Part shown: piece by piece, positions 23,005-35,581 of the stretch
Layout: each line of letters starts with the position of its first letter
How positions within the stretch are numbered: position 1 is the stretch's first letter
NCBI RefSeq assembly: GCF_937616625.2
Contig: NC_065570.1
Coordinates: 68,289,665 to 68,353,664 of the forward strand
From: Mercurialis annua
Taxonomy: Eukaryota; Streptophyta; Magnoliopsida; Malpighiales; Euphorbiaceae
DNA length: 64,000 nt
Direction of reading: 5' to 3'
Made by a program: the position numbers and the translations under genes
Notes under the pieces: model-generated
What the model was told of the DNA's origin: nothing
The model's database searches: none
Seen by the model: only the letters and a program-made list of their open reading frames with translations

Positions 23005-23315
23005 GGGTTAATTCCATTAAAAAGTCACGAACTTTATACGAATTTTTATTTTAATCAAGACTTTTAAAAGTTGTCATATAAAACCACGACCTTTTTTTTA
23101 AATCTATCATCAAATCAATTTTTTGTGTATTTATGATGACGTGACCACCATAATTCGACATATTTAAAAAAAAAAGAATAAAATTCACGGGAAAAATAGT
23201 CGGTAATAGATTTGAAAATAAAAATAAAAGGTCATGGTTTAATATGGCAATTTTTAAAAGTCGTGATTAAAATGAAAATTCGTGTAAAGGTCGTAATTTT
23301 TTATGGAATTAACCC
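23005..23315. mobile_element. Mutator-like MITE, family 1 copy a
   Basis: Starts GGGTTAATTCC and ends GGAATTAACCC. The long inverted arms contain CACGAACTTTATACGAAT and its counterpart. An exact 9-bp target duplication ATTATAATA lies at 22996-23004 and 23316-23324. The same family recurs at 26456-26825. Confidence 0.88.
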
Positions 23316-23839
23316 ATTATAATATTATTATTAAATTTATTCAAAAGTGACGTGATGAATAAAATTGATAAACTGTTGCTTGCAAATTGTCAAATATTTA
23401 AGGAAAATAAAACATGCAAGCATATATCTATATGTATAATAGGTATGTGAACTAAAAATATAAAATGTGGGAGTCTTATCTTATTTGAATGCGAAGGGGA
23501 TTACTAAATGAAAGAGGATAAGGCCGGCAGACAAGTAGGGCACGTCTTTTAGACACCTTTAAAAATTAATAAATTTTACTATTAAATTTATGAATTTAAT
23601 TTATTTTTTTATAATTATATTTAAAATCATTGGAACGTAAAATTGATGAATTTATAAATTTTACCATTTAGAATATAAAAATCTATGGACTTATAAAGAT
23701 GGATTTGAAATAATTAAATATTAGCACAATCCATCTTCATAAACTTTTTCACCTTATACGTGAGAATTTAAACGATAAATTTTACAGTATGAGAGAATTT
23801 TGAAAATTCGTATATTGGCATGTCAATTTTTTTTGTTAT

Positions 23840-24222
23840 AAATTATAATTATAAATTTAAATATTTAAATTGATTCATCTATTCAAAAAAATAGTTTAAA
23901 TTCTCTTTTATATACAATTTGAATTTCTATCCTTTTTTCTTTGTTTGTTAAAAAAATTAAATAGAATAGAACTAAGTTTTTTTATTAGACTATATTTAAA
24001 ATTTTATTCTACAAATTTTATTTTATTTTAGCCTAATTTTTTAATTGTTATATGATTAAAAACTGTAAAACCAAAAAATTAAACTGTTTTAAATGGTTAA
24101 CTAATTTGATGATAACCATTTTAAATTTTAAATTTAGATTAATAATTTTAAAAATCATACTATTATGAATCGGTTTATAAATTACCCTCATGGACTGGTT
24201 AACCGGTACATGCCCACCTCTA
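23840..24222. mobile_element. Decayed right half of a hAT MITE
   Basis: The segment follows the right portion of the element at 24430-25272 in order (AAAACTGTAAAACC, ATGGTTAACTAATTT, TTACCCTCATGGACTGGTTAACCGG) and ends GCCCACCTCTA. The left end is missing or beyond recognition, so the start coordinate is approximate. Confidence 0.65.
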
Positions 24223-24352
24223 GTTAGATGTTTACTAGTCAGGTAAATTCGAATTTTGCTAGCTGATGATTCAATAGAGCATAATTAGTGGTTTAGAATA
24301 TATGACAATAATTGAATTGTTCATAATTCATTAATTAAATAAAGATATAAAA

Positions 24353-24429
24353 ACCAACGAGTTGTAATTCAAATGGTATAAGCGTTGGGCAGTAAACTGT
24401 TAGGTCATGGGTTCAAATCCTCCCACAAT
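24353..24429 (+). repeat. SINE, left part, split by a hAT insertion
   Basis: Contains box A-like AATGGTATAAGCGTTGGG and box B GGTTCAAATCC. The SINE resumes at 25281-25312 with GCTCCCCCTCCCCAATTATCAAAA, matching the tail of the copy at 753-845. The interruption is the hAT element at 24430-25272. Confidence 0.8.
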
Positions 24430-25272
24430 TAGGGGTGGGCAAAAAAACCGGTCAAACCGATTAACCGAACCGAAACCGGAAAACCGAACCGGAAAATGTG
24501 GTTAACCGGTCCAACGGTTTAGGTTTAGGTTTTGATTTTTAGTTTTCATGGTTAATGGTTTAGGTTTAGATTTTGAATTTCTAAAAACCGTGGTTAACCG
24601 GTTAACCGGTTTATATATATATATTCATATATTTTTAATAATTAATAAGATATATTTTATGATCTATAAAATAATATTGATTTTATAATATACACAATAA
24701 AATCTAAATATAAAAATATATTGACATATATTTTATTTAGGAATATTTATATATTTTAGGAGATTTTATATATGAAAATATTGTAAAAGAAATTTGTTTT
24801 CCTTATTAAAATATTTACTTAAAAAAAATAGGAATATTTAAGTCTATAAATAGTAGATAGTGGACGTGAACAACACTACAAACAATTCAAAAAATACAAA
24901 CCTAGCTTTAATATTACTCATAAATTATTTGTAAATAATAATAGTTTTAAATATTTGCATTGATTTAACTATTTATAAGATAGTTTAGATTTATATTTTT
25001 TTAATATAATTTGAATTTCTATAGTTTTTTTTTGTTTGCTAAAAAATCAAATAGAATTAAAAATATATCTTTTTTTGTCTTTAATTTTTCTAATGGTTAT
25101 ATGGTTAAAAACCGCAAAACCGAAAAACCGAACCGTTTTTTATGGTTAACCAATTTACCGGTTAACCGTTTAAAATTTTAGGTTTAGGTTTTTAATTTTA
25201 AAAACCGTATTACAATGGACCGGTTTACAAATTATCCTCATGGACCGGTTAACCGGTCCATGCCCACCCCTA
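24430..25272. mobile_element. hAT MITE inserted in a SINE
   Basis: The 843-bp element begins TAGGGGTGGGCA and ends TGCCCACCCCTA (perfect 12-base terminal inverted repeat). It has an exact 8-bp target duplication CCCACAAT (24422-24429 and 25273-25280), the hAT signature. Both ends are rich in AACCGG/CCGGTT motifs. There is no transposase ORF, so it depends on an autonomous relative. Confidence 0.92.
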
Positions 25273-25280
25273 CCCACAAT

Positions 25281-25312
25281 TGCTCCCCCTCCCCAATTAT
25301 CAAAAAAAATAT
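25281..25312 (+). repeat. SINE, right part, after the hAT insertion
   Basis: The CT-rich tail and A-run continue the SINE interrupted at 24429. Confidence 0.75.
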
Positions 25313-25480
25313 GAAATAAGTACTAATCTATTATTGTCTAATATAAGTATTAATTTACTTAACATCAATTTTTATATTTAGTTTACATAATAAATTAATT
25401 TTATATATTCAAATAAAAAATTTATATTGCTAAACAAACGAAAGTAATTAAATAGTTTTTTAAAATTAATAGACTTAAGT

Positions 25481-25767
25481 AACAATTTGCCCCCTCAACT
25501 TGTAACTAATGGGCAATTAACACATAAATTAATTTTGTTGGCAAATTAGTACACGAACTTGGTGATTATGGACAATTAGCCCATTTTGACAATTAACTTA
25601 CAAGTTAAGGGGCAAATTGCCGATTGAGAGGATAATTAACTTACAAATTGAGGCGATAAATTGCTAAAATGGGACAAATTGCCGATAATCACCAAGTTCG
25701 TGTACTGATTTGCCCATAAAGTTAATTTAAGTGTTAATTGTCCATTAGTTACAAGAGGCATATTACC
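25481..25767. mobile_element. Foldback MITE with long inverted arms
   Basis: The arms pair over most of the length: TTGTAACTAATGGGCAATTA at the left and TAATTGTCCATTAGTTACAA at the right, plus a shared inner block around GAACTTGGTGATTATGG. Identical ACTTAAGT octamers flank it (25473-25480 and 25768-25775). The octamer is palindromic, so it is weaker proof than the other duplications. Probably Mutator-like. Confidence 0.7.
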
Positions 25768-26455
25768 ACTTAAGTTAAAATTAAAATTTTCGAGAAAAAA
25801 TATATGAACTCCCATCTATAATATTTTAGACGATTTCGTGCATTTGAGACTTTTGGCTAATAATTTTTTTGGACGCATTGAATTTGTCTCTTTGAATTTC
25901 TTATGTTAAAGAGATACTTTGTCAATTATTATGCGAGAAGATTATCCATGACATTAGCAATTATAGACTATAATTGAAAATAAATTGAAGTGAACTTATT
26001 AATGTGTATTTATTTAAAATGAAAATATGACTTTGCTATTCCTTTATATATAATGTACTTTACTTGTCAATTTCTTGCAAAATAAATAAAGAAATGTATA
26101 CTCAATGGATCAATACAACAAATTAATTAGCCAATACGGACCTAGCTTTGATGGCTATGACATTTCTAAGTCCATCAAAAAATCTGGGTTCAAATTATAC
26201 CTCAGTAATTAACCATTAACAATTGAAACTCATTATACTATCTTTGATAAAAAGAAAGGAAAAATAACACATTAATTATCTAAGATGATTAGTAATAATA
26301 AACTATGCTAACAAAGAGAATTGTAGCTATGATCTCATACCTGACATCTAGCCCGTGCACTTGTCTCTGATTTTTTTGCTTTTACAAATTTCTTTTTTCT
26401 GAGAAAAAATTCTGAGAAAAAAATATTTTAATAAACTGACTTTAAAAAAAAAATA

Positions 26456-26825
26456 GGGTTAATTCTTAAAAAAATTACGAACTTTACACGAAGTTTCATT
26501 TTCATCATGACCTTTAAAAATTGTCATTTAAAAGCACAAACTTTCATATTGTTTCAAATTCATCATTTCAATGTATTTTTATTGACTAAATTCTTCACTA
26601 AATCATTAATGAACGACCTAAATTATTAATCAACATCAAATCTTATTATCTTTCGGTTAGAGTATCTAGGATTAGGAATTTTTAATCAGATAAAATACAC
26701 CGAATTTTACTTTGATGATAGATTTGAAATAAAATGAAAGTTCGTGCCTTTAAATGACAACTTTTTAAGGTCATGATTAAAATGAAATTTCGTGTAAAGT
26801 TCGTGATTTTTTTAGGAATTAACCC
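26456..26825. mobile_element. Mutator-like MITE, family 1 copy b
   Basis: Same termini as the copy at 23005 (GGGTTAATTC...GAATTAACCC) and the same inner blocks (ACGAACTTTACACGAA, CATGATTAAAATGAAA). It is flanked by a 9-bp duplication AAAAAAATA (26447-26455 and 26826-26834), though that target is A-rich. Confidence 0.85.
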
Positions 26826-27189
26826 AAAAAAATACTATCATCATGTACTTAAACTTTTCTAAATTTAATATTTCAGTGTTTGAACTATAACTTTTTTTAA
26901 ATTAGTTTCAATTCTTACAAGTGTATAAAAAATCATTTATTTAACTATTTTTCATAGTTTGTAATTTTTTTTTGAGTCGTAGCTTTAAATGTAAACTTTT
27001 TGAATAGTGAAATATTTATTTTGACACTTCTTACATTTTCTTAATACAAATTTGATTAAATTGATACTATTTGTTTTTTTTTATTCTATAAATGTATTTT
27101 TTGGTATATACTATAATCAATTTTTTAAGGTTTAATGGTAAAAAAAACCCAAATCTTTACGACTTGTTGCAATTTTATTCAAACCTTTT

Positions 27190-27450
27190 AACTTTTGCAA
27201 TAATATCTAAATTGCATTATTTTGTTGCAATAATAGCCAAATTGAAATTTTGATGTGATTTTTTTTGAGTTGTTTACCATTTCTTGGGACTTTTACTATA
27301 TTATTATACATTAAAAAATAATATAACCTAATATTTTAATCGAAAACAACAAGTTTGGCCATCAATTTGACTATTATTGCAACAAAAAATGCAATTTGGA
27401 TATTATTGCAACAAAAAAAAATGCAACTTGGATATTATTGCAAAAAAAGA
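27190..27450. repeat. Imperfect inverted repeat, probable decayed foldback element
   Basis: TTGCAATAATATCTAAATTG and TTGTTGCAATAATAGCC at the left face GACTATTATTGCAACAAA and GGATATTATTGCAACAAA at the right. The borders are not resolved. Confidence 0.5.
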
Positions 27451-27593
27451 TTCAGATATGTTATGAAGAAGAGATTCACAATTGTTCTTCTCATGGGAAG
27501 AGCTTGTTCTTTCATGGAAAAACATGTCGAAGAAGATCGCAGGCAAAAATAACGGCGGTCGGTAGGAGGTGGTGGCCGGAAATCAGTGGGTGG

Positions 27594-27640
27594 GGTTAGG
27601 GTTGGGCTTGGATGGGTTAGGGTTGGGCTTGGATGGGTTA
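27594..27640. repeat. Two tandem 21-bp units with TTAGGG
   Basis: The 21-base unit GGTTAGGGTTGGGCTTGGATG occurs twice in tandem and is followed by GGTTA. It is GC-rich against an AT-rich background. Confidence 0.9.
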
Positions 27641-30304
27641 TATTTTTAATCTTTTTTATTAAATTTTAGTAGTATTATGAGTATTTTTGGCATTTTTTTT
27701 TTCGAATTTTTAATGACGTGTCAGCTGATGTGGCGCCGCTATTTTTTTTAACTGACAACTCATAATAAAATGACGGCGCTAAGAATATTTTGGTCCACAG
27801 GGGGTTTAGTGAGAGTCGTCATTAATTAGGGAGTTTGTGACCTTTTTTAATAATTGAAGGAATTTTGTGATAGGGAGCTTAAAGTGAGCTGCCATGGTTG
27901 TTTATTAGCATGAAGAAACAGATAAAGATAAAACCTAGGAATTCAATTGAGGTTGATTTAGTATATACTATTCCACGATACCTATTTATTATTTATTTTC
28001 AAGAAATGTCATTGTTAAACTAAAGAATATCATTTGTGTCTTCATTATTTATTAGCATTATTGACCGGCCTCATTATAAGAAAATTAATCTTATGTAACT
28101 TCAATTAAATATATTTTTATGGTGGATGGAAGAACATAATATTTTTATAATTAAATCATATCTTCAATAGATGTACATATGTAAGAGTTGTATAACTAAT
28201 TTTTTTTAATTATAATTATAAAGAAAAATTAAAGTTTAACTTTTTGTATTGCTAGCCTTAATTATGGATTGAGATAAATAATGAAATAACTATCTGTCCT
28301 CATATAGCTTTATAAGGTGGGTGGAGAAAATGATTAGAGAACTATCCCATGTATTAATAAAATTAAGACTATAATTATCCTAAAACTGCTTTGCTTTTTT
28401 CTTGCCTTTCTGTAAAGTGTTTGACAGATTTACTGGCGCCCCCTCTATTTCAAACTAAAGTTATGATTTTTGGGGTTTATTTATGCATAAAGTTGATAGT
28501 AGAACCATTGTAACCCTTTTGCTTTTCTCCTTTGAAACCTACCATTATCATTGCATCCACAAATTCAACCTTTTAAAATATCTAGTTTAAGTAATCTACA
28601 AAGGTTTAACGCTCAATTTTTTTTTTTAGTTTTTTTAATTATTTTAGAATATTTATTCTTTGATTTTTAATAGAATTTTTAGTTCTATAAAAAAATATAA
28701 AAAGTTATTATTAATTATCTAAAATTTTAACTAAAGTAAAAAACAGACATTTTATACAAAATGTTATTTTATTATTATTTATCAATTTTGTGAACCATAT
28801 ATAGTCTTAATTCTTATTGATCGAGTCATAAATTTAAAATTTTATAATGTTAAGAATATTTTAGTTATAAATATATTTCATCAAATTAAAAATTTACAAG
28901 GCAATGTATATAAGATCGTACCACTATATATTATAGCCAATTGATATATAATTATTTAAATTAAAAAATTAAATATAAATAAAATTATAAATTATAGTGT
29001 GTTTTAAATTTTCTTAACATAACATTCAGTTCTCATAGTTTAAAATACAAATATTTATATTTTATAATTTGAATAGCCTACTAGAAATTCAACAATCATT
29101 GCTAATATGGAATGCCACTCAAAAACAAAAGATATGGTAAGTAAGATACATTTCATTGTCGATCAAATTTTCAATCGCAATTTAAATTATATACTATAGA
29201 AAATTGTATTTCAAACTGTAAAAACATAAACTTTATATTAAAATTACAAAAGAAATTATAGTTCGTATATTTATATTTACTTTAAATTTTAATAAAAAAA
29301 GTTAAATTTAGATGATAAACAATACTAAAATTTGATAAAATATTTTTATCAAAATGATGTAGGGAATGATTCCGGTAAGTTGCTGAAATTGTATGAAAAA
29401 ATTTAAACATTAAAAGAAGTCTTGGTTAGGTGTCACTAATGATGAAGAAAATAAGACAAGTTGACAAAAAGAGGATGGAGAATACTATAAAACAACGGCT
29501 ATCTTGTTTGGTAATGTATTTTTCAGAATAAGGACAAGAACTAGTTTTCAAGCAGATGCTTTCTTACAATTCCTTTTTTCATCGTTCCAACAAAAACCCT
29601 AAACAACTAAATCACTTTCAAAATAGCTGTCTTTAACAACAAAACTAGTTTCCAAATTCCTCTTCTGTTTCTGCTGTCTTCTTGTTTAGTTTATACTTCC
29701 AACAACCCAACCTCATTTCACATTGCATACAAATCTACAAATATTTCATCAACTAAAATCTAGTTGATTCGTGATCAATTACAAAAATTATATATAAAAT
29801 ATTTAGAATTTTTTTAAATAATTAAAAAAAAAGAGCATTTGTGGAAAAAATTGAACTCACAGCCTAATAGGAGTAGTAAAATATTTAGAATGAAATTGAT
29901 ATTAATCGAACTAATAACAGATACGACTTGTTACAAAGAAATAAGATAGTTATAGACCATCATATTTACACAAATTTTACGGGCAAGAGCATGAAGAATA
30001 GTAACACATTTAACACATTTATATTCCACAATACAGATACCAGAAATGTGCCTATACAATGCATGTCCTTCACCAGTAATATGTTGTATCCAACACAATA
30101 ACAAAAACTCCCCCAATCAAAAAACTAATAAAAAAATTATCAATAAATGCCCAAACTTTATAAAAACAAAAATTTAAATTTAAACAAGTAAAAATACAAA
30201 AAGACCCCTGTTTTTTCCTTTAAAGCACAAAGACCCCCTGAAATATTTCAGCAATTCAATTCCATGTCATGTTCTTCTAATTTTGGTTGATGATTGAATT
30301 AGCT
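27641..30304. other. Intergenic, AT-rich, 3' flank of patellin B
   Basis: No gene or well-bounded repeat is seen. The part next to 30304 is presumably the 3' untranslated region of patellin B. Confidence 0.5.
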
Positions 30305-32810
30305 TTATTCAGAGAGTGGTTTGGTCTTAGACCTGTAGAGAAGCTTCTTCTTCTTGGAGGTTTGATTATCAATGGTGAGCACAACTTTCCCCGGTTCGCT
30401 GATCTTGAACAAGTCACTGATTATAGGCTCATCAGTTGTTGAACTAATCTTCCTTGTCTTTGATACAATAACAGTGTAACCATCTTCCGCACTCGGCACG
30501 AACTCGGCTACGTAGCTCACATCCCATCCCACAACTCGGAGTTCCCAAACCAGCTGACATGTCTGTCAATTTAGTAATCCAAATTAGCACCATAATTCTT
30601 TTGATATTCATTGGCTATGACTAGATTTGAGCTCGAAACTTACGGTCCGATATTAGTATCAATTGAGCTATGCCTAGTAATGTAACCGAGTCACGTCAAC
30701 TCACGACTTATTCGGGATTAACTCAAAAAATAATCAAAATTAATTTGAGCTCGAGTTGAAACTACGCAAGTTAACTGTCGAGTAGGATTCAAATATCAAG
30801 ATATTAAGCAAGACAGTCTCTCTATGCTAATTAATTTTTGACTAATTTCTACCGAACTCGAACGAGCTTAATCTTTTAAAATAAAATTTGATCGAGTTTG
30901 AGTTTGACAATGTCGACTCAACTCGATTAGATAAGCGCAATCAGGACACTCAAGATTTTAGATAAAACAGATAAACTAGAAAGCTCACCTCAGAAGATGA
31001 GAATTCAACAGTATGCTTAGTAGCTGGCTTAATTGTAACCTCAGTGACAGAGTCATTTACACCAAATTCTTGATCACCTTCCCTTTTTAATCCACCATAC
31101 TGAACCAACACTTGTTCAGCAGACACATATCTGTTGAATTTAGATATACAATAAATCAACGATCAGCTCATTAAAGAAGAAAGAACAAAAAGAGAATTGA
31201 GCAATAAATTAAAAGCATTTAAAGAGATCCATTAATGAACAAAAAGAATTTGATTTTGCACTTACTTGAAAAGGGTCTCTGCAGATTTGGATGGACCAGC
31301 AAATACAAACTTGCTCTTAGTCCTTTGTGTCAGGAAAGGACTAATCATCCTATTAAATGCAAGGTACCACCATGGAACATTGATGAACACCTTCATAAAC
31401 CAAAGCCCATTACAATTCAAGATTCAACCATAAAAAAATCAAGAAAAAATAAATTTTAACTCAATTAAATTATGATTTTACCTGTTTAGCCACAAATTCA
31501 GGATAATTGTCTTGAAGAATAGCAAGTGCTTGATTAGTGGCTTGCCTCAGCTCTCTCTTAGCAGGTCCGGGGGAGTTCTTGAGATCATTGACCTGAACAA
31601 TTGTGCAGATTCCATTAGGGCTGAAATCAAGATTCCTGATACTCTTCTCCAAGAACTGAATCCTCCACCGGAGGAATTTAACACGCTTTTCCTCATCGGA
31701 GAAGCAATTCTGGTAAAGCTCCTTATCCTGGAAAGCACCGAAAACATTGTAGCAAACAGGGTGTCCTTCTTTATCAAACCCGTGCATGAACACAGCTTTT
31801 TCTAATTCATTTCCGAGGTCTTCTTCAAGAAGAGCGTCGATCCCGAACTCTTTTCTCCAGCGTACGGTGTTCTTGATCATGGTGAAAGCATCCTTCGCCT
31901 TGAAATCCCTAGCGCGGAGGAATTTCAACAGGATTACGTCGCTTTTCTCGTCTCCGAGAATCGGAATTCCCCAGATGAAAACTTCTTCCGGTGGCGGTGG
32001 TGGAGCGGGTGTTTCCTCTGTTTTGGGCTCCTCTTCTGCTGCCGGAGTTGTCTCGGCTTCTTTAGCTGGCGCGGCTGGCTCCTCCGCCGGCACAGGAGCG
32101 GAAACGGGTACGACAGTTTCTTCAATTGCTTCAACTGTCTTGGCTCCGTCTTCATCAACAACGGTAGTAACCTTCGTCTCTGCAACCACGACGGCCTCGG
32201 CTGGTACGACGGCTTTTTCTTCAACTTTCTCCTCTTTTTTCTCTTCAACAGCCTTCTCTTCCGCTTTCACCGGAGCAGTTTCAGCTTCTACCGGTTTAGC
32301 TTCCTCGCTGGTCGACGGAGCATCAGTGGAAGTTTTCTCTTCAGCTACTTTCACCTCCTCCACCTTCGGCTCTTCAGTTTTCTCAGCCTTCTCCTCCTCT
32401 TTAGCAGCGGCAGGAGGAGGCGGCGGCGGCGGTGGAGCAGTGAACTCATGCTTAACAAGAGCCTCTTGAATAAGCTGCTTCAACTCGTCAAGAGCTTTCT
32501 TTTGAACCTCCGGTAATTCACCAACAACGTTGGTTTCTTCTTTAAAAGAAACAGACTGAGAAATTTTCACTTCCTCCTCACCAGCTTTATCACCACTGGT
32601 CTCCTCTTTCAAAGCCTCAACGACAGCATCTTCAACAGCCACCGCTTCTGCAGGAGTAGCGACCGCCGCAGCTGGCTTTTCGGGTGATTCAGGCTCAGGT
32701 GCAGACGGCAGTGATTCTTTCTCAGTAACAAGCGGCTTCTCCACCACAACGACTTCCTCTACCGTAGTGGACGAGGGTGCCGCGGCTGGCTTCTGGGTCT
32801 CCTCCGCCAT
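30305..32810 (-). CDS. PATL: Patellin (Sec14-GOLD lipid-binding protein), gene B, 617 aa
   Basis: Exons on the minus strand: 31482-32810, 31266-31390, 30989-31130 and 30305-30562, with GT-AG introns and the same phases as gene A. The second exon is 125 bp in both genes. The N-terminus (about 1-270) is a long acidic Ala/Glu/Pro/Val-rich region with the conserved SVSFKEETNVV block (87-97) and a run of prolines near 126-132. Then come the CRAL-TRIO N segment (SDVILLKFLRARDFK), the Sec14 domain (QDNYPE, VFINVPWWY) and a C-terminal GOLD domain ending KKKKLLYRSKTKPLSE. The role is the same as gene A: phosphoinositide binding in membrane traffic. It looks closest to the PATL3-like group, but I would not fix the number. 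The 5' leader upstream of 32810 is very CT-rich on the coding strand, as in many highly expressed plant genes. Exon 1 is markedly more GC-rich than its surroundings. Confidence 0.94.
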
Positions 32811-34181
32811 GGATGATGGTAGTAAGAAAAATGATGGTTTGAGATTAAGGATCAGTAATAGTAATTAAGAAGAGAAAAAAGATGATTATGAAGAGAAAGA
32901 AAAGAAGGAGAAAGGGCTTAAAAGAAGAGAAGGGAAGGGAACCAGACTGGCAAGAGCGGTTTGCCAGCTACTAGGCCACTTTGTTTTTAGTGGACCCCAT
33001 TCTTTTTTCTTTCTAACTTCTTAACCGCTCTGTGTTTACATGGAGTCAGTCATTATTAATTACTGGTGGTAATGGTTAAAAAACATGTTTAGTTATAGTA
33101 GTGCTACCTAATTCTGACATTTTCTTTTCCTTAATTATCATTTCTTTTCCTCTTTTCTCTCCTTCACCTCTTCCGTTTCTCTTTTTCATTTTCCATTTTC
33201 CTACCCTTTTATGAGTAATTAAACTAATTGTGATTCTTTTAACTTCCTTTTTTATTTTCTAGTTTACTCAATTACTATGTCTAATTCACTTGTATTATAA
33301 ATTTATAACTCATGAGTAGTTGTGCATCGCCTGATTCCGTTGGTGAAATAAAGTAATAAACCCAATATAATTATGAGCAAATCAATTTTTTTCTAATTAT
33401 TTTACCCATAATTAAAATATATACAAACTGAAATGTAATCGAATCAAAATAATATTTAATTTGGTTTAGATGACTAAAATTAACTAATACTAATTATTAA
33501 AAAAATTAGAATTAATTTTAGTATTTTTTAATCAACTTCAAATGTTATACATGTTAAAATTATAATACAGTCAACATTCTAATAATTAATACACACAGTG
33601 AATTAAAAATTTATTAAATATTAAAATTATTAAATTATTGAATATTATATATGACGTAATGTTTAATTTGGTTCTCTAAAATTTTATTAATTATTAAAAT
33701 TATTAATTTATTTAGTATTAATTATTAGAGAGTCTACTGTATATTCATATAACTTGAGAGATATAGTAATGCAGACGTTTCTAGATAGAGTGTCCAGGTT
33801 ATTTTGAGACGGTCCTCGGCTTATGTATCTCGGATTGGCTTACTAACCATCAAGGGTCACCCAAATACATAGATCTAAAATTTAAGGAACAATAATCAAG
33901 TTGAAATCTAAATTTATAAATTAATTTTTTAGGTAGACGATTTCTTGTAAAAACTCTATATTTGAAGAAGACATTACTCCATAACAATGATAAACTCATA
34001 AAGAGTAGGAATTCAAAATGAAAAAAAAAACCAACAAAAAATTTATTTATATGATAGAATCATTTATTTTATATAATTTATAAAAAAATGTGGGTGTAAG
34101 GAGGTGATTTTTGATCAAAGATTAACCAAAAACTACCTCCCTAAAGAGGAGGCTATCGAAGTGGGTTTGCACTATCTTATG
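32811..34181. other. 5' flank of patellin B and intergenic
   Basis: The first 140 bp form a CT-rich leader on the minus strand. No other gene is seen. Confidence 0.5.
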
Positions 34182-34460
34182 TTTTTTTTTTTAATTCATC
34201 GAATTTCATTAAATTGAATATGAAACAGTTACATTTGTAAGAAATTCGAGATAATTTGAAAACTAAACCCGATGACCTGACATGGAACAGACAACATGCT
34301 GCCTGATTCGCAGACCTTACTTACGAAAATAAAAATAAATTACTAACTATTTCGCGAATTAAGTGCAGTCTTTAATCACTCTTCGTTCAAATTTCTCCAA
34401 ACACCCGCAAACTCACAGCATCCGATTCAAACACTTAATATAACTCCTTCTAAAAAAGAG
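34182..34460 (-). mobile_element. 5'-truncated LINE with RNase H domain remnant
   Basis: On the minus strand a poly-A run (T-run 34182-34192 on plus) follows a tail shared with 16506-16579. Further upstream, broken frames read as the C-terminal part of a LINE RNase H domain: FESDAVSLRVFGEI, then after stops VRSANQAACCL, which fits the VRR-ANQAAH motif of that domain. It carries stop codons and is dead. Confidence 0.65.
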
Positions 34461-35581
34461 ACAACAACTCCTTCTGAAAAGGAGACAACAAACCTTTCAC
34501 AGAGAAAGGACAAAGTAAAACATTTATAAAAAAGACAAACAATAAAAAATAAATAAAACTAGTATAGCTCATAGACGAATCCATTTTGTTACTGAAAGAT
34601 CTTCAATCTATCGTCGCTTTTTGATAATTGAATTGCGCTTCGTGATAGATTTTAATCCGTCAGAAAAATGAAAAGGAATTGGCTATTTATTATATTATAT
34701 GAATTAAAATAACATAAACAAAAGGGGTGGCTACCGTCAATAGAAAAATTAAGCCATTAACGGATGCCAAAGAAAAAAATAAGAAAAAAGTTTTAGGCGG
34801 CTAGGGTTTGTTTGAGAGAAAAGAGAAGAGAAGGCGGCTAGGGTTTAGATATTAGAATTACAACAAATGTATATTGCGATTGGGGCAAATTATGGTATTA
34901 GAATTACAACAAATGGCTAATGATATTTGAGTTATAAATTAATTTAATGCAATGGGTTATCTAAAAGTGATGTATTATATGCGTATCAGTATCACCAACA
35001 AAGTCAAAATCGAGTTTAATGAGAAAAATGTAGCTAAAGCCCCTTCCAACTCCCATTTGAGACAATGACACCCCGAATTGTTTTAATTAAAACTCTTTAT
35101 ATTCAAAGAAATAATCCAAATTCATATTATTAGTTGGATTAAATTTATTGTCTAATTGGTTGCTATAGTACTATCAATTCAATCACCCGCATTTTGTTTT
35201 ATATGCTATATATATATCGTTTTATCCTCATATGAAAAAATTAAATGGAAAAAAACTACTAACAGCTCAATTTGAATTTTATTTCTGAAAAATCAAAGAG
35301 TTGAAAATACTATCTCTAGCTATCACACTCTAATTGGGAAACAAATTTATGCATATTATTTTGAAAAATTAATAAATAATATATAAATTTATTTTTTATT
35401 ATCCTCACAGCAGCACATCTCTCTAATAATTTTATAATCAAAAAGAATAAAAAAGGAAAAGGATATTATATGAATACAAATTATCTATTAAATTAAAATG
35501 TATAATATAATAACTATACCGATTAGATTAACTATGATTAATTTTGCAAATCTAAGAAAATTGTTGTAAAATTGATGAGTC
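34461..35581. other. Intergenic, AT-rich
   Basis: The phrase GGCGGCTAGGGTTT occurs twice (about 34796 and 34833). Nothing else is recognised. Confidence 0.45.

Noticed and set aside
27594..27640. Interstitial telomere repeat, because of TTAGGG
   Set aside because: Only two 21-base units are present and the unit is not the plant telomere repeat TTTAGGG.
31786..32469. A 227-codon plus-strand open frame, Ser/Ala/Gly/Thr-rich
   Set aside because: It is the antisense of the low-complexity Glu/Ala/Val-rich first exon of patellin B; the open frame follows from the codon bias of that exon.
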